A stretch of 64,000 bases of DNA from Blastomyces gilchristii SLH14081. Taxonomy: Eukaryota; Ascomycota; Eurotiomycetes; Onygenales; Ajellomycetaceae. A program made the position numbers and the translations under genes. The first letter of the stretch is position 1. The number at the start of each line of letters is the position of its first letter. This document shows, one piece after another, positions 20,837 through 34,824 of this stretch. The notes under the pieces were generated by a model. That model made no database searches and was not told the DNA's origin. It was given only the letters and a program-made list of their open reading frames with translations. Location of the stretch: contig NW_003101682.1 of NCBI RefSeq assembly GCF_000003855.2, forward strand, positions 7,202,294 to 7,266,293, read 5' to 3'.

Positions 20837-23402
20837 ATGCCTTCCCATACTGGGACAATTGGGGTGCTTGATGCCCTTCCTGGGTCCCTACCTATATCCA
20901 TTGTACCAGATGATGTGAACCCCGAGACCGTAGCGGTCTCCTGTATCGCAGGTCTGCATTTACTCACCGCTGCCGACTTCATTGGCGATGCTCTGTGGAA
21001 GGACCTGTACTCTCTGACGGGACTGCCAAGAACATTTTCCACTGCAAAAACGATTGAAGCAGCTTGGAACGATGTTTCCAGAATCCATAAGCCCTCTGAT
21101 TTCACGTTTACCCCAGGCACAGCGGAGATTGTGCGGAGAATGCCAAAATTGTCTTGGGTGGAAGCCAGATTTACTTTCCAGACAAGAGGTTGCCCAGCTT
21201 CCTTTTGCTCCGGCATGGTCTCCCTTGTACCTGACGGGGAAGGCGGGTGGAAGATATGGATTCTGAGAACCATCCTGGAGAGGCTTAAAGGGCATCTTGA
21301 TGTTGATACACCGAGTCCGCAGGCAAGGATCATTAACCCGGAGGCCAATCAGTTTGACTGTCTGGTAGTTGGTGCTGGCCAGTGTGGATTATCCACTGCG
21401 GGGCGGTTACAGTCACTGGGGGTTAACTATCTTCTCATTGACAAGAACGATAACATAGGGGATAACTGGCTTTTGAGATACGACTCAATGAAGTTACACA
21501 CACTCAGAGCATATGGTAAGCAATACACCTTCCACGCAGCGCAATATTGATAGCTAAACCTCTAACATTACAGCGCACCTCCCATTCGAGCGGACGTTTC
21601 CCGAGTCCTATCCAGAGCTCCTGTCCAAATACGATCTTGCGAAGCGCTATAAATTATGGTCTGACATGCTCGGCATTGTGAGCCTCCCACAAGCTCTCAA
21701 TCTTCCCTCAGTATAATTATTAGGTTAACTAAGCCAAGGGAATGATAGAATGTCTGGCTCTCGTCACAATTGACGTCTGGTTCCTGGGACAAAGACGGGA
21801 AGAGATGGAATCTGATAATTCGTCGTAAAGATGGGGAAACATGCGTCGTAGTCCGTCACCTCGTCCTTGCGACTGGAGCCGGGGGTCAAACTCCAGTGGC
21901 ACCCACATTTCCTGAAAGGGTATGCAATATTAGCACTCTCTTTTCCTTGAACGATTGTCATACCGGTCAAAGTAATGATCTCTCTGCTGAAATTTTAACT
22001 AGGAAAAGTTTGGAGGCTTGGTTCTCCATTCCGTTGATTATAGATCTGCGTCTCAATGGAAGGGGAAGTCGGCAGTGGTATGACATCCCATTTCGCGCAC
22101 CTTGAGGCAGTTAATATTAATTCTCCACTAGGTTGTTGGCTCTGCAAATACTGGTGAGAGATTACACTGGTTGAAGACCTAAAGCAATATCTAACCTCGT
22201 CTAAATAGCTCATGATATATGTGCTGATATGGTTGAAGCGGGCCTCTCCTCCGTCACGATGATACAGAGGGGACAAACATGTGAGTTATTATTTTTCTAG
22301 TTCTCTAGGCAAATTCTTGTAGCTAAAGACTCTATACTGAGGATATTTCTTTGTGGCTATTAGACGTTTTACCTTTTGAATACTACCAACAAGGTAAAGA
22401 TGTTCAACCCCCAATCATACTGCTTCGAAATATCATGCTTATTACTTGGGCGTAACACAAACAGGAGCCAAGAGTAAGTTACTTCATTGTGATGCAATGT
22501 ATGAGATGTTGATAAGGACTGATGAGCCGCAAGCGAGATACAATGACACATTTCCCACCGACCTAGCCGACCGGATTGAATATACGACTCCGCTTTCAAT
22601 CGTCAACAAAATGGTCATGGCCCGTTTCCATGCCATGGTGAGCCAGAATACCGAGCAGCTCGACGCTCTAGAGCGTGTGGGATTCAGAGTGAAAAGATGC
22701 GGTAGTCCAATATCCACTCTGTACGAAGAGGGCGGCCGGTAATATATTGACAATTTTTATACTTTTCAAGCCAAACGTGCACTTATACTTTAGCAATAAC
22801 TAACAGAGAGCAGACATTATATTGATGTAGGAACATCAGCAAAGGTTGCCCAGGGTCTGGTACGTTCTATTTCCTAAAAATGGCAATCAAATATCCATTT
22901 CTCCAACCAACGCAGCAGGGTGATGGTGATCGTTCAGGTGAGCTAATCGCCCTTCACTATTTCAGATCAAAGTGAAATCTGGCACTGCGATTTCCAGCTA
23001 CAGTAAAGATGGCCTCATGTTTGATGATGGCTCTGAGCTGGAAGCCGACATCATCATCCTGGCAACAGGTTTTGAAATGTCTTTCCGTCCCACCGTTGCT
23101 AGGATTCTAGGCGCCGACATCGCGGCCCGGGTTGAGGAGTTTTGGGGTCTTGATGAGGAAGGGGAGGTACGAGGAGCATGGAAACCAATTGGCCGTAAGT
23201 TTCAGCGTTGCAATTATCGATCCTTTTCGAACAATATGATTAATATCTCTCTCTTAAAGACCCGGGATTATGGTATATGGGTGGCCCTTTTGGACATAGT
23301 CGTTTCTTTTCTCGATTCGTGTCTTTGCAGATTAAAGCGGAGCTCGCTGGGACGCCGCTGGTTATATACCGCCGTACGCCAGGTAAGGACGAGGAGGGCT
23401 GA
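20837..23402 (+). CDS. Flavin-containing monooxygenase (FMO/YUCCA-like), 11 exons
   Basis: Exons: 20837-21515, 21574-21677, 21749-21919, 22003-22077, 22132-22153, 22209-22280, 22364-22393, 22465-22738, 22811-22859, 22966-23194 and 23260-23402. Every junction has GT..AG ends and phases agree, giving 615 aa with stop TGA at 23400-23402. Residues 1 to about 170 look like the NTF2/SnoaL-like extension found in many fungal family members. The FAD-binding motif GAGQCG is at about 179-184, the DSMKLHTLRAY segment follows, the second Rossmann motif GSANTA (NADPH) is at about 346-351, and LATGF is at 524-528. The enzyme should use FAD, NADPH and O2 to oxygenate a small substrate that cannot be named from sequence. 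Exons as short as 22 and 30 nt explain why no long frame is seen. The acceptor at 22810 was chosen because it alone keeps the RRHYIDVG frame. Confidence 0.9.
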
Positions 23403-26400
23403 GGAAAACGGTAATATTAAACGATTGCACCTCTGGACCATTCATATTTCGAAGGTCTAGTTACGAATAAACTCGCGGTTAATTTCGAATTGAGGAAAAT
23501 ATATATCGTTTCATAGAGTGATATTCTTATTCCTGCTTAAGTTGTGCGCATGAGACTACCTTTAAATGATCCCATCATTCTAGATACTACCAAGAAATAT
23601 ATTTGGAATCCTTCAGCGCGTTCAACCGCTCTAAACGTAGGCCTTACGCTGTAAGACGTTCATGTGCATTACTATGTACATACATGCACTCCTTTTACAC
23701 TGCTTTATCGAATTCCACTTTCCGCAGTTCTGTTTCCCAAATCGGCGACGACAATCACGAGGGGAAGTCAAGCAGCCAGCTGGAATGAAGCTATCTGAGC
23801 ACCTGCACCCTTCCCTATCTTGAAAAGGGGACCAAGCCATACATATATGCGGTCAGAAGCGAAATATAAAAAAAAAATATGAACGGATATCGCATCCGAT
23901 CCAATCAGGTACTAGCACCCAACACAAGATTCCAAGCCCATTAGAATGAACCGCATAACAGGCAGCCAAGCAGATATGGAGGGAGTGAAGGCTAAGATCA
24001 GGCAGTTGTGCTGCACAATGCGAAACTTCTAATACCCCATTCCTCCTAAGGTTGCTAGCGGTCTAATCTATAGATACAGTGTAATCAAGGATATACATAC
24101 ATTGGTTCAGGGTCAATGATGACATTTCTCAAGTTGTTATTATTTGAAGACCTACCCTCTTTTTTTCTCTTTTTCTTTCTTTCTCCCTTTCTTTTTTTCG
24201 GAGTTGATACCGGTGAAATTAAAAAAAAGTAGTCATCATGTGAAGACCAGATCAGCTGGAAAAGCAAATAGGAGATCAGCTAGACAAGCCTAACATGAGG
24301 CAGCTCTACCAGGCGTACGCAGTATGTATGGCTTGCCAATCCTGCAAGGCGAGCAAGACAGCTCCCACACACATCCTAGTAGGTTAGCGTCTCTTGTTGC
24401 AGGGACATGTGCATCCTACGTTACCTGACATGCATTACATTGAACTGAACAACCCTGCATTCCAAACCCCAGAGAAAATCCGGCACTTCCCATGTTATTT
24501 AGTCTGTTGTCAAGCTGCTGATTCGCCAATCCTTCAACAAATGCAGAGAGCAATAACTTTGTACTGAAAGTCCAGACAACTACACTCTTAGATACTTCCT
24601 TTATTCCTATAGTACTAGAAACTGTCATGATTTGATACTTTTGTTGAATCAAAGCAGGCTTCATCAATTACAATGATAATGAGAGCATTGTTTTCATCAA
24701 GATGGCTATAATTGCTGATAGTTAATGCTGGAAAAGGCTCTGCATGCATGACCTCATCTACTAGAAGATAACTTATGTGATATTACTCTAAAATTTGAAT
24801 CAGATACAATGATCAAGATTCATAAGAAATCTGCAACAAATGCTAATATATTCTTCTCTTAATACTCTGTATCACAGGCCTGTAAAGATCTGCTTAATAT
24901 TTGCCGCTCCACAGCTTGGTGAATGTAATGTACATGTACTGTACATATATAGAATAGCAGTAGTCCGCAATACGTACTTATATCACTCCTCCCATCAAGC
25001 GAGTTTGATTTTGAAAAATATCACAGCTGCCAAAAACTGTACTAATATTGAGAGTGGGATGCTTTCATCAAAGCTAACTTGTAGTGTAAATGATAAATGA
25101 GGGACTATGCTTGAATTGATATCAAAATATCAATGTCATTGGGATCATTACAGTATGCAGCATTTTTAAGATGAGTAGCCCCCCTTTACTACTACAGCAA
25201 ACTGAGGCTGTCATTCAACCTTGGAAGTGATGGATTGTGTCACATGGTAGAATTCATGATAATCTCCCCAAAAATAGCAGTTTGTCTCCTTCACGCGTGT
25301 CCTCACTCACCTCCCAAATTTATCCGAACCTTTCTTTATCTTACCTTACCTTGTCACTTCTTCTTCTTCTTCTTCTCCATTTTCTCTTTTCCCCTTTGCC
25401 AATATGAAGTGAAGCCTTCAAGCCTTGTGTTTCCTATATTTGATCAATGAATCAAAATCAATAGAGGATTGCGAGGCGTCCAGTCCGGATAGGATACCGC
25501 AGTCATAAAAGCAGGAAATCATAGCGCGGCGAGTTGAGTTACTCCGATGCATCATCTGATACAATCATCCCTCCTACTTTTCTTTGTCCAACTTCCCATG
25601 ATTAGCAGCCTAAACATCAGGCCCTGGTGCCCGGCTCTTCATTTCCCGCACAAACACTAACTCTTCCCTGGTCCCTTGGTGGACGCCTCATCTTTTTTTT
25701 GCAAAGGTCAAAATCAGCGAAAACGAGGCGTTATCGACTCTACTTGTCGGCAGTTATTTAATAGGCTGTGAATCGAGAAAGGGAGAAATGGGAGTGGGGG
25801 GGAGTTGGGGGAGACGACGGGATATACCTGTGAAACTAGGACATATAGATTTTGAGGATGCTTTGAGAGCGACTGAGCTCTCAGCTGATAAACCTACAAA
25901 AGACTGATCCATACAGAAGCAGAAAAGACTATATGGTGGGTGCTGAGAGAGCGTGTCATAATATATTTAAAAAACTTTTTGCCATTTAATTAACAAGGCA
26001 ATATCAGATAACCGTCACACTGTAAAAAATTAATGAAATAAGTACCCTTTATATATGATTCTCATGTAAAAGATACGGTATACCCAATTTCAATTTTATG
26101 AAAAACATGAATATCTTCAACATCATAATAGATATGGGTCTTATATTGTAATAGAAGTATATATATCATACTCCAAGTATATTACAATGTTTTTTTCTTG
26201 ATAAGAATGTATACCTATTTTTCTAGAATGAAATTTGCTAAATTCAATCGAATTCATCATAGCTGATTTCAAGTATGAGAGAATGACTTTTTTTTTCTAA
26301 ATAGTATACTTAGAAGAATATACAAATACTTTCTATTATAATACAGAACTCATATCTATTATGATGTTGAAGATATTCATGGCTTTCTATAAGTACTGTT

Positions 26401-29100
26401 TGTATGATGAACTCCTACAAAAGATACAAATTCTGTTCCAGCGAGGTAGTGAGCTGTCTGGCGCTTAGCCATCCACCTTCCATCATATAACTTCTCGCTT
26501 AGCTAGCAATCATCAATCATTTTCACCTTTCATCATTACCATAGATCAGTCAGAAGGAAAGAAAGAAAAAAAGATGAAAAGATGGCATCACTTCACGGAA
26601 TCATAATGGCATTGTCAAAGGTTTGTTAGTTGTTAGGCAAAAAAGAGTGAACAAACATTAGCAAACACAAACAGATCGGGAACTCGGTCTCCTCGGTCTA
26701 GGCCCACCACGCCGCGCCTCGAAAATAAGCTAAACCCTCTTTAACTTAGTTACTATTTAGGCGCGCGGTCCCCACAAAACTAACGACTCCGCAGCCCTCA
26801 TCAACAACCTCCAATGCCAAAGTCCGACAAACTACATACAACACCAAACTGAAACAGCAGTTATAACTTGTCAACCACACATCAACCCAAAGAGCCAAAC
26901 GCATATATATATATAAACGAAGAGGAATAACCAAAACGGGAGTTGATAGTACCCAGAAATCCATCTCCGTAATTGTCCCAAAGGACAACCGGTGGGTAGG
27001 CCGAGGACGGGGCAGCGTGGATTGATCGGTTCGCCAGATCCACGAGGGTAGTGTTGAGGTTTATCCACTCTCAAGGTGAACTCTAGTTTGCATCACCAAT
27101 CTTGGGGAGGATCGGAAGAGGGTGTGCAGCTAGCTGGACATCAAGAAAGAACAGTTCCTCATCCCTGGTCTGATTCAAAAAGCGCCACAGGGGGCTATAT
27201 AGACCCGGATTTCGGTCCAAATGTCTATTCAAGGCCGCTTCCGTCAGAGGAGTCGTGGGAGGTTGCCTGGTACAAGACATAAGAAAGGCAACGATGTTAG
27301 CGATAGGCTCTTAGTCAGACCATTTGTGCAGGAATATTGAAGATTTCAAAGATTTGAGACCTCTTCCCGTGTGGGCTTTTAGTTTGAAATTGGTAGAGTT
27401 ACGACTAGAAAATGAAGAATGGGCGATATGAGCTCTGATGTGTTTCTACAGGCAAGGGAACAAACCGGCCACGAGTGATAAGACAAAAATGGACGACACA
27501 GATCTGGGAGAAGAATGGGGAATGTTATATGACTTACTCTTTCTTCTCAACTGTTTTATTCTTGTTCTGACTCATTTTGAAAACCCGTGTTATAGAGCGG
27601 GAGCGTATGCAGTTGGAGTAACAGAAACAATCAGGTGTACATATATAGGTGTGTATAGATATAGACGTGTGACGTATCTGATAACTGAGAGTTAGGAAAA
27701 AGAGTATTTAGTTTCCAAAAAGTCGACAAAAAGAGGAAACAGGTTCATTCTTATATATCAGACCACCCGTTCCGACATCCAGAACATACGGATACGTATT
27801 GAAACTAAATGAATGGTCTTGTTAAAATCTTGCCCTCCCAAGGAGAAATACTTGCAGGAGTAGAAGCCCCCAGACTTGTAACTAGTTGGGCCAATCATAT
27901 GCAAGCAAATGCTGGGAATGAATCTCGCAAGAACCCGGCCATGACAACAGGTGAGTGCGGAGATGAAAGTGGAAGGAGAAGAACGTGCATCGTGCAGACC
28001 CTAGTCAACTTACTCCTCGGCCCACCAATGCTTAAGTTACGAGAGAAAAACACACAAGCAGCCCACTGCATAAGCGTCCCGTTTGCCGTTGCCCAAGGGC
28101 TCTATCCCAACCTCGTGAACCAGGACACATTAGAAGAAAATACGGAGAATCCTTTCAAAAGTTTTGATTGCAACTAAGAATTTAAGTTGTAATACTGTTA
28201 CGATTCAAGGATCTTCATTGCAGAGGCATCCTGAGGCTGTGAGTACCTTTAGTTAAACTGTAGCTGGTTTATCCAGGTGCACCAGGCATTAACCCCCTAA
28301 ATACTTTATGTTATGCCAGTAACAGAGTTACAACTGAAAGGATCCTCTGTAGACTACTAATATATTCAAATAGGCACGGAACAGGAGAGCAAGAATCAGC
28401 GCAACACTCTACTATAAAATCCAGGAGCTACAAAGTCTGATCATACAGTACAATTAACAGCTCAGAGAGAATGGAGTTCCTCTGTATGTACTCCGTACAG
28501 TACATACATACGTACAGCAACCACGTACGTCAACCGTCCCGCGCATTACATTCCCTCCCAATGTATTCGCTAAAGATGGTTGACTTCTTCCCGGGTTTCC
28601 TCTTACACAAAATTTAATCCGCATGCTGCCTGTGGAGGAGTAGGTTGATTGGCAAGCGATTTTATTTGCTTTTTGCAGAGTGTTCAGATATTCAAAGGGC
28701 ATTGGCTGTCTTCGCGTGAGTGTTCATCCTGGATATAATATTTTCCAAAAAGGTCCTCCGACACTTGCACCTGGACTTTAGAAATCAATGGCAAGAAATT
28801 TACGTCCGAAGGTTTGGGCTTGATGTTGGGCCATTTTTCAGAGTGCATCTTCGTACTCCAAGTATCCCTTGAGAAGGTGTCCCCATTTGAAATGTTCCAT
28901 GAGCAGTGATGTTCTAAGTCGCGTCAAATTATTTCCCTTCCTTTTTTTGTTTTTTCTTTTGGAGGTGGGGGGAAAGGCCATTGACGGCCCTAGATTTTTC
29001 AAAAGTACATCAGCTAGAGAGTGAATTGTGCTGGAGGTGAGCCATTGTAGCGGATGTAATGCTTGTGAAATTTGAGAAACATATAAAAATTTAAGATCAG
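23403..29100. other. Gene-free transition zone to the AT-rich block
   Basis: No frame in these 5.7 kb shows a domain or a coherent spliced structure. Sequence grades from gene-block composition toward more AT-rich, with islands of normal GC (for example 27,000-27,300 and 28,450-28,700). Visible structures are a TTC run at about 25357-25377, an imperfect inverted repeat at 26106-26382 (listed separately), and palindromic TACA/GTAC tracts at about 24925-24950 and 28482-28530. Plus-strand ATG frames at 27438-27695 and 27809-28177 (122 codons) are possible but unsupported. Confidence 0.45.
26106..26382. repeat. Imperfect inverted repeat (fold-back, possible MITE relic)
   Basis: The left arm (26106-26160) reads catgaatatcttcaacatca, followed by taatagatatg and an AT-rich stretch. 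The right arm (about 26325-26382), reverse-complemented, starts with the same 31 or so bases with no mismatch and continues with lower identity. About 165 bp lie between the arms. Such arms suggest a non-autonomous DNA transposon relic, but no flanking target duplication was found and no second copy is present in the window. Confidence 0.6.
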
Positions 29101-29466
29101 ATTGTAATGTCAACTTTTATCAAGACTTAAAAAGTCATAAATCTTTGAATAGATTCATTAATTCTATATTAATGAGATTAAAAATGAAATATAATGATAT
29201 AATACTCTGTGAAAATATATATTTTTAATAGAATTAGAAAAGATGAAGAATTGATTAAAATATAAAAGAAAGAAAATTAAAAATAAAATAAATAATATTT
29301 TAATAATAACTTAATAAATTTTTAAAGCATAAAAATAAAAATAGATTTAAAATAGCTTTAATTTAATATATATTATATTTAATTATTGTAAATATTAAAA
29401 AAGCTATAATAAATATAATAAATATAAAAATTAATAAAGATGATATTATAGAGTAGTTAATTAATT
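29101..29466. other. AT-rich left flank of the transposon block
   Basis: Almost pure A and T with no coding frame. It shares no obvious stretch with the gypsy family. It forms the left edge of the AT-rich block and ends in the ATAAA target duplication of GYP-1 (29467-29471). Confidence 0.5.
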
Positions 29467-29471
29467 ATAAA

Positions 29472-29758
29472 TGTGGCGGGCTGCGCCTGATCAATTATAT
29501 AGACTATTCCGTTACACTTCATAGATTCTTCCGCTCCGATTCTCGGCCATTCTCAATCACTGATCCTCGGCCGCCATGAACGCGTATAGATTCTTCCGCC
29601 CCGAAGCTCCACTGCATACATCATCACATACATGTATAAATATCCATCTCAATCATCAATTCCTACACTTTCTCTTTCTTTTCTTCTCTAACATTTTTCT
29701 CTTTGTTATATAAGATCTATTAATATTATACTGATCTATTCAGTGTAGACCTCTTATA
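29472..29758 (+). repeat. 5' LTR of GYP-1
   Basis: Begins TGTGGCGGGCTGCGCC and ends CTCTTATA (ancestrally TACA). Contains the TATA-like TGTATAAATA and the self-complementary site at 29690-29700 that pairs with 29761-29771. Confidence 0.92.
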
Positions 29759-29760
29759 TT

Positions 29761-29771
29761 AGAAAAATGTT
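29761..29771 (+). other. Putative self-priming primer-binding site of GYP-1
   Basis: Two bases after the 5' LTR the sequence AGAAAAATGTT is exactly complementary to AACATTTTTCT at 29690-29700 inside the LTR. Tf1-like retrotransposons prime reverse transcription by folding the 5' end of their own RNA onto such a site instead of using a tRNA. No match to a tRNA 3' end beginning TGG is visible here. Confidence 0.65.
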
Positions 29772-32700
29772 CATCATCTTCTTATTAGAAATGATTATTC
29801 ACATATCATCTTCTCATTAGAAATGATTATTCATTGAGAGATATCTGAACATGTAATAACATATAAGAAATAGAGAAACAGTCAAACAGTTAAACAGACA
29901 CTAAGTTCTTAGATAGAAGCTTGCTTATCAGTCACTCTGATCTTATAATAAGATCTTATAAAGAGAGTAAGATCTTATAAGAGAATATTAGTGAAAGATC
30001 TGAGAGTTCTAACACTCAGATATATAAGAATATGATTACACTTCTTCAGATTTTATAGATATTATATATCTGATAAAATAATATAATCATATCTAATAAT
30101 AATATGAGAGAACTCTTGAGTGTGAGTATAGAGATGATATTACAGTGACTCTGAGTAATGTTAAAACTACAATAATAATAAATAGCTGATATGCATGTAA
30201 CTCAATAATATTAATATGAAGAGATTTAATAATTATTATAATAAGAAACTCATGCAATTTCAACATCTACAGAATTGAGTACAAAAGTGCTGAAAGAATG
30301 CTTAGATGCTCTTATATATTTCAATGCTTTTAATCTCACTCTCTACTCATTATGAAGAATGAAAATGCTTATGAAACTGAGTGTAGATAAACATGCTATC
30401 AGTTTACTAATCAATTAAAATTGATATATCAATGAATGATTGAAGAATCACATGAAACAGAAGTTTCATTCATGAATAAAAGCATGTGAATCAGTGTTAC
30501 AAATGCCTGATAATATTATGAAATATCTTGATATTCTGTTCTGAGACACTGTTATATAACAGAAAGTATTAGATTAATTACAGAGTATCTGACAGAGAAA
30601 CACTTCTCTTACAATATTCATCTCTGACTTCAACATTAAGATTCTAGAAGCAGGTAATCAATCTTGAGAGAATTGAATAAAGATTAGCATGCTTAAGAAG
30701 ATATTAACTTTTAAACTCTTACAGACTCTTATAAGTGTAAACAAAGACTCAACTTATGAAGACTTCTACACACAGCTTTGAACATTGAATGACTGTCTTA
30801 TCAAGCTCAAGAGTATACAGAACAGTGATAGAAGATATTACATCTCAGTCACTTATACACTCATACTGAAGAACAGTAATGATGCAGATGTCATGAACTG
30901 AATAGATTCAAATATCTATACATAAGCAAGAGTTTCTGCTGTTCAAACAGGCTTTCAAGTCCCTGAGATCACTTCTGAAGAAGTCATCAATCAACATCAA
31001 TGTGAAGTGTATATTAACTGTAATTAATTAGAACATATCACTTTCAACTGCTGATCAATCTATGTATCTTTATACTTAAGAGAAAGATCAGCACCTGTCT
31101 GTATCAATCACATTACATTAGAGAAAGATTCAGAAGATAACTATAAGAATACTCTGATGAAACAGGGAAAAGATTAGCTTCTATTCAAATTTGTAAACAG
31201 AAGCTTGAAGAGATTGAATAATAACAATTTAAAGAGAAAATAATAATAAATGTGATTCTTGTATCTACTGTGATTAATAACATGTATAATATGAAAGTCA
31301 TGATAGACAGCAGTCTATGTTACTATGCAATGATAAAATCTTCAGTTATAAGATATTATAATCTTCAGTATATTCTCTTATTAAAACTCTGACTTCTCAT
31401 AGAATTTGATGATTCAAAGAACATTTGTATCTGTTATATGATGAAGTTGATCATAGATGTGAAAGAACATCTACATAAAGATATCTATACATATGAAGTT
31501 AATAATCTTGATTATAATCTTATGTTAGAACTTGTCTGACTATCTGAACAAGGCATCTTGTTAAACACTTGAAACAGAAGCTTGATATTCTCTAACAATA
31601 ATAGAATTTATGAAGATGACATTCATAAGATCATGAACCTGACACAGATCTCTGTCAACACATATGAAATACTCTGAAAAAGAAGTTGCTGATAGTAGAA
31701 TTATATAACAATCTATTCCACCAGTCTGACTAATATTAAAAAGACTCTAGAAAAGTTATTCTGTGTTACAATAACAGATTCTCATACAAAACTCTCTCAA
31801 TAATATCATGAATATCTAGATATCTTTCAACAAGATAATAGTATAAATATACCTCTCTTACAAGATTCTGAAGTGAATCATAATATCAAGTTAGAGAAAA
31901 AGAATGATAAGAACTCTGAATTATCATGAGACTCTCTTTATAACATGTTTTAAGATGAACTTCTTCTTCTTTGAAAGACACTCAATAATCTGTTGAATAA
32001 GAAATTTATATATATTAGCAACTCTTTCACTGCAGCTTCTATTCTCTTTGTAAAGAAATCAGGTGAAGAACTCTGATTCTGCATGAATTATTGAGAATTG
32101 AATAGATTAATAAAGAAAGACTGTTATTCTTTATCTCTTATTAATAAAACTCTAGCTTGTATTGAACAAGCTTAATAATTTACAAAGTTAGATATCATCA
32201 CTGCATTTTATAAGATCTGCATCACTGAAGAAGATGAGTGATATACAGCATTCTGAACATAATATAATCTCTTTGAATAAGTAGTTACACTCTTTGAACT
32301 GATCAATACTCTCAGTACATTTCAGAAGTATATTAACTGAGCACTTCAAGACTTTCTTAATAAATTTATATCTGCTTATTTAGATGATATTCTCATCTTC
32401 ACTGATGAATTCAGAAAGAAATATCAAGAGTATGTACAAAGAGTATTACAATAACTATGAAAAGTAGAACTATCAATTGATATTGATAAGTATGATTTTG
32501 AAGTCAAGAGTACTAAATACTTAGATTTTATCATAGAAGCTGGCAAAGAGATCTGAATAAATTCTGAGAAGATCTCTGCTATTCTTGAATAAAAGACTCT
32601 GTACACTGTGAAAGATATACAACACTTCATCAGATTTACTAACTTCTATCAGCAATTTATACAAAACTTCTCAGATATCACAAGATCACTTACAGAACTC

Positions 32701-34824
32701 ACTAAAAAAGACTCAGTATTTCAATGATCAGTGAACACTGAAGCTGCATTTATACAGATAAAGAAGATATTCATTAATATCTCTCTGCTGATAACATTCA
32801 ATTCTGATCATAAGACAGTTATTAAGATTAATTTCTCTGACTATGTAATAGAAGAAGTAATATTATAATATGATAATGAAGATGTTCTATAATTATGTAT
32901 CTTTATATTTAAGAAACTGAGTTCTGTTGAATACAATTATGAGATCTATAACAAGAAACTTCTCACAATTATACACTATTTAGAAAAATGAAACTCTGAA
33001 CTCTGAAGTGTCTCTGAATTTGAGATAATCACAGATTATAAGAATCTCAAATACTTCATAACTATCTATAAACTCACTGAATAACAGATACAATGATCTG
33101 AGTTCTTAAGCTGCTTTCATTTTACAATACACTATTATTCTGACAGTCAGAACTCAATGACAGATACTCTCTTATAATGAGAGTAAGATATATCATCTGA
33201 TGTAACAGATACTCACTGAATGAATTAAGAGTATCAGCTCTTAAATCTGAAGATACTAGTTAATCAAGATAAAACAGCTTATGACACTATACATACTTCT
33301 TCAGTTAGAATTGTTACTGATATTTCAACTTCTTCTGAATCTATATTAGATGAGCTATAGCATATAGCAGCTCAAACTGATAAACTTCTTTAAACACTCA
33401 CTGAAGTAGTATGATAAGAAGCACTCTGATTTCTTCCAGAACTATGTGTAAGAACTGATATCTCAGAACATTCAATTGATGATAATAATACTCTACAATT
33501 TCATGAACAATACTGAGTCTCTTACTCTGAACTCTTATACATCTGAATAATACAAGAGATGTATGATTTATATATAACTGATTATTCAGGCTGTGAACAA
33601 CTATATAGAATGATCTTCTAAGAGTTTTACTAATCTGAGATATTAAACAGTATCAGATGCTTTGTCTGAAACTGTAATCACTGTTCTTCTGTTATCTTAT
33701 AAAAGAACTGTACAAAAGATCTACTAAAATCACTTAATATCTCTGATAGAATCTGATAAGATGTAGTAATTAACTTCACTATTAATCTATCTGAGAGTAA
33801 AGATTGTAGAAATATTCTAGTCATTATTAACTGACTAAGTAAGAATGTAATATTGAAATCTTGTAATAAGATGAATACTAAACAAGTTATTAAAGTCTTT
33901 TTACAGAGTTTATTCTATCAGATATATAAGTTACTGAGATTAATAGTATTAAATCAGAGTCACTAATTTATAAGTACTCTCTGAACAAGAATCTGTCAAG
34001 TTTTCAAGATTATATACTATCTGTCAACTGTCTATCATCTCAAGACTGATAATACATCAGAACAGACAATTCAGATCATAAAGAATTATCTTCATAAATT
34101 CTATAACTACTTATAAAATGATTGATATGATCTTCTTCTACATACAGAGATTACTATCAACAGTTAAGATACTATTTCAACAGATATAAGCTTATTCTTT
34201 CTTATATATAGATATTATATAAAAGTGTTAAATCTTCTAGAGATTATACAGTTCACACTGAACTCTCACAGTTTAATTCAAATCACTGATAATGTAGTAA
34301 TAAAGCTCTGAGATGTCTGTGACTGAGCAGAGATCTTCATGATAACTGTGAAACAAGATTAAGAAGATTAAATTAATATCTGATAAGATCTCACAGAGCA
34401 GGATAAGATAGAAGACCTTGTATAATTGAATCTTAAGAATATATGAATCACATATTCATCTTATACACTAGATTATCATCATATCAGGTATAAAGTAATA
34501 GAAGTTCTAGATAGTTATAACTACTGTCTTGACACATTATCAGAGATTTATGATGTCTTTCACACAAGCTTGCTTCATCATGCTGTCACTGATCTGTTCT
34601 CTTCTCAACTGACTTCTGACTGACAGCTGTCAGATATCATAGAAGAAGATAATGAGCTTGAGTGAGAGATTAAGAATATTCTCAATGAGAGACTCTGCAG
34701 CTGCAGCTGATAATATCTTGTGAAATGAGTTGATTATGATCAATCAACCTGAACTCTGAGTTCTGTGTTATCTGAAACAGCGGCTCTTGACTGATGGAAA
34801 CTACTTCTGAAAGAGAGAAGTTAA

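Noticed and set aside
20791..21348. 185-codon minus-strand ORF
   Set aside because: Antisense to the first exon of the monooxygenase, whose motifs and splice phases are secure.
22474..22480. GTAAGT donor-like site inside exon 8 of the monooxygenase
   Set aside because: The site matches a donor, but no acceptor nearby keeps the frame, and the exon reads on into the conserved PTDLADR segment.
27809..28177. 122-codon plus-strand ORF in the transition zone
   Set aside because: No recognisable motif, no coherent neighbouring exons, and a gene-poor context.
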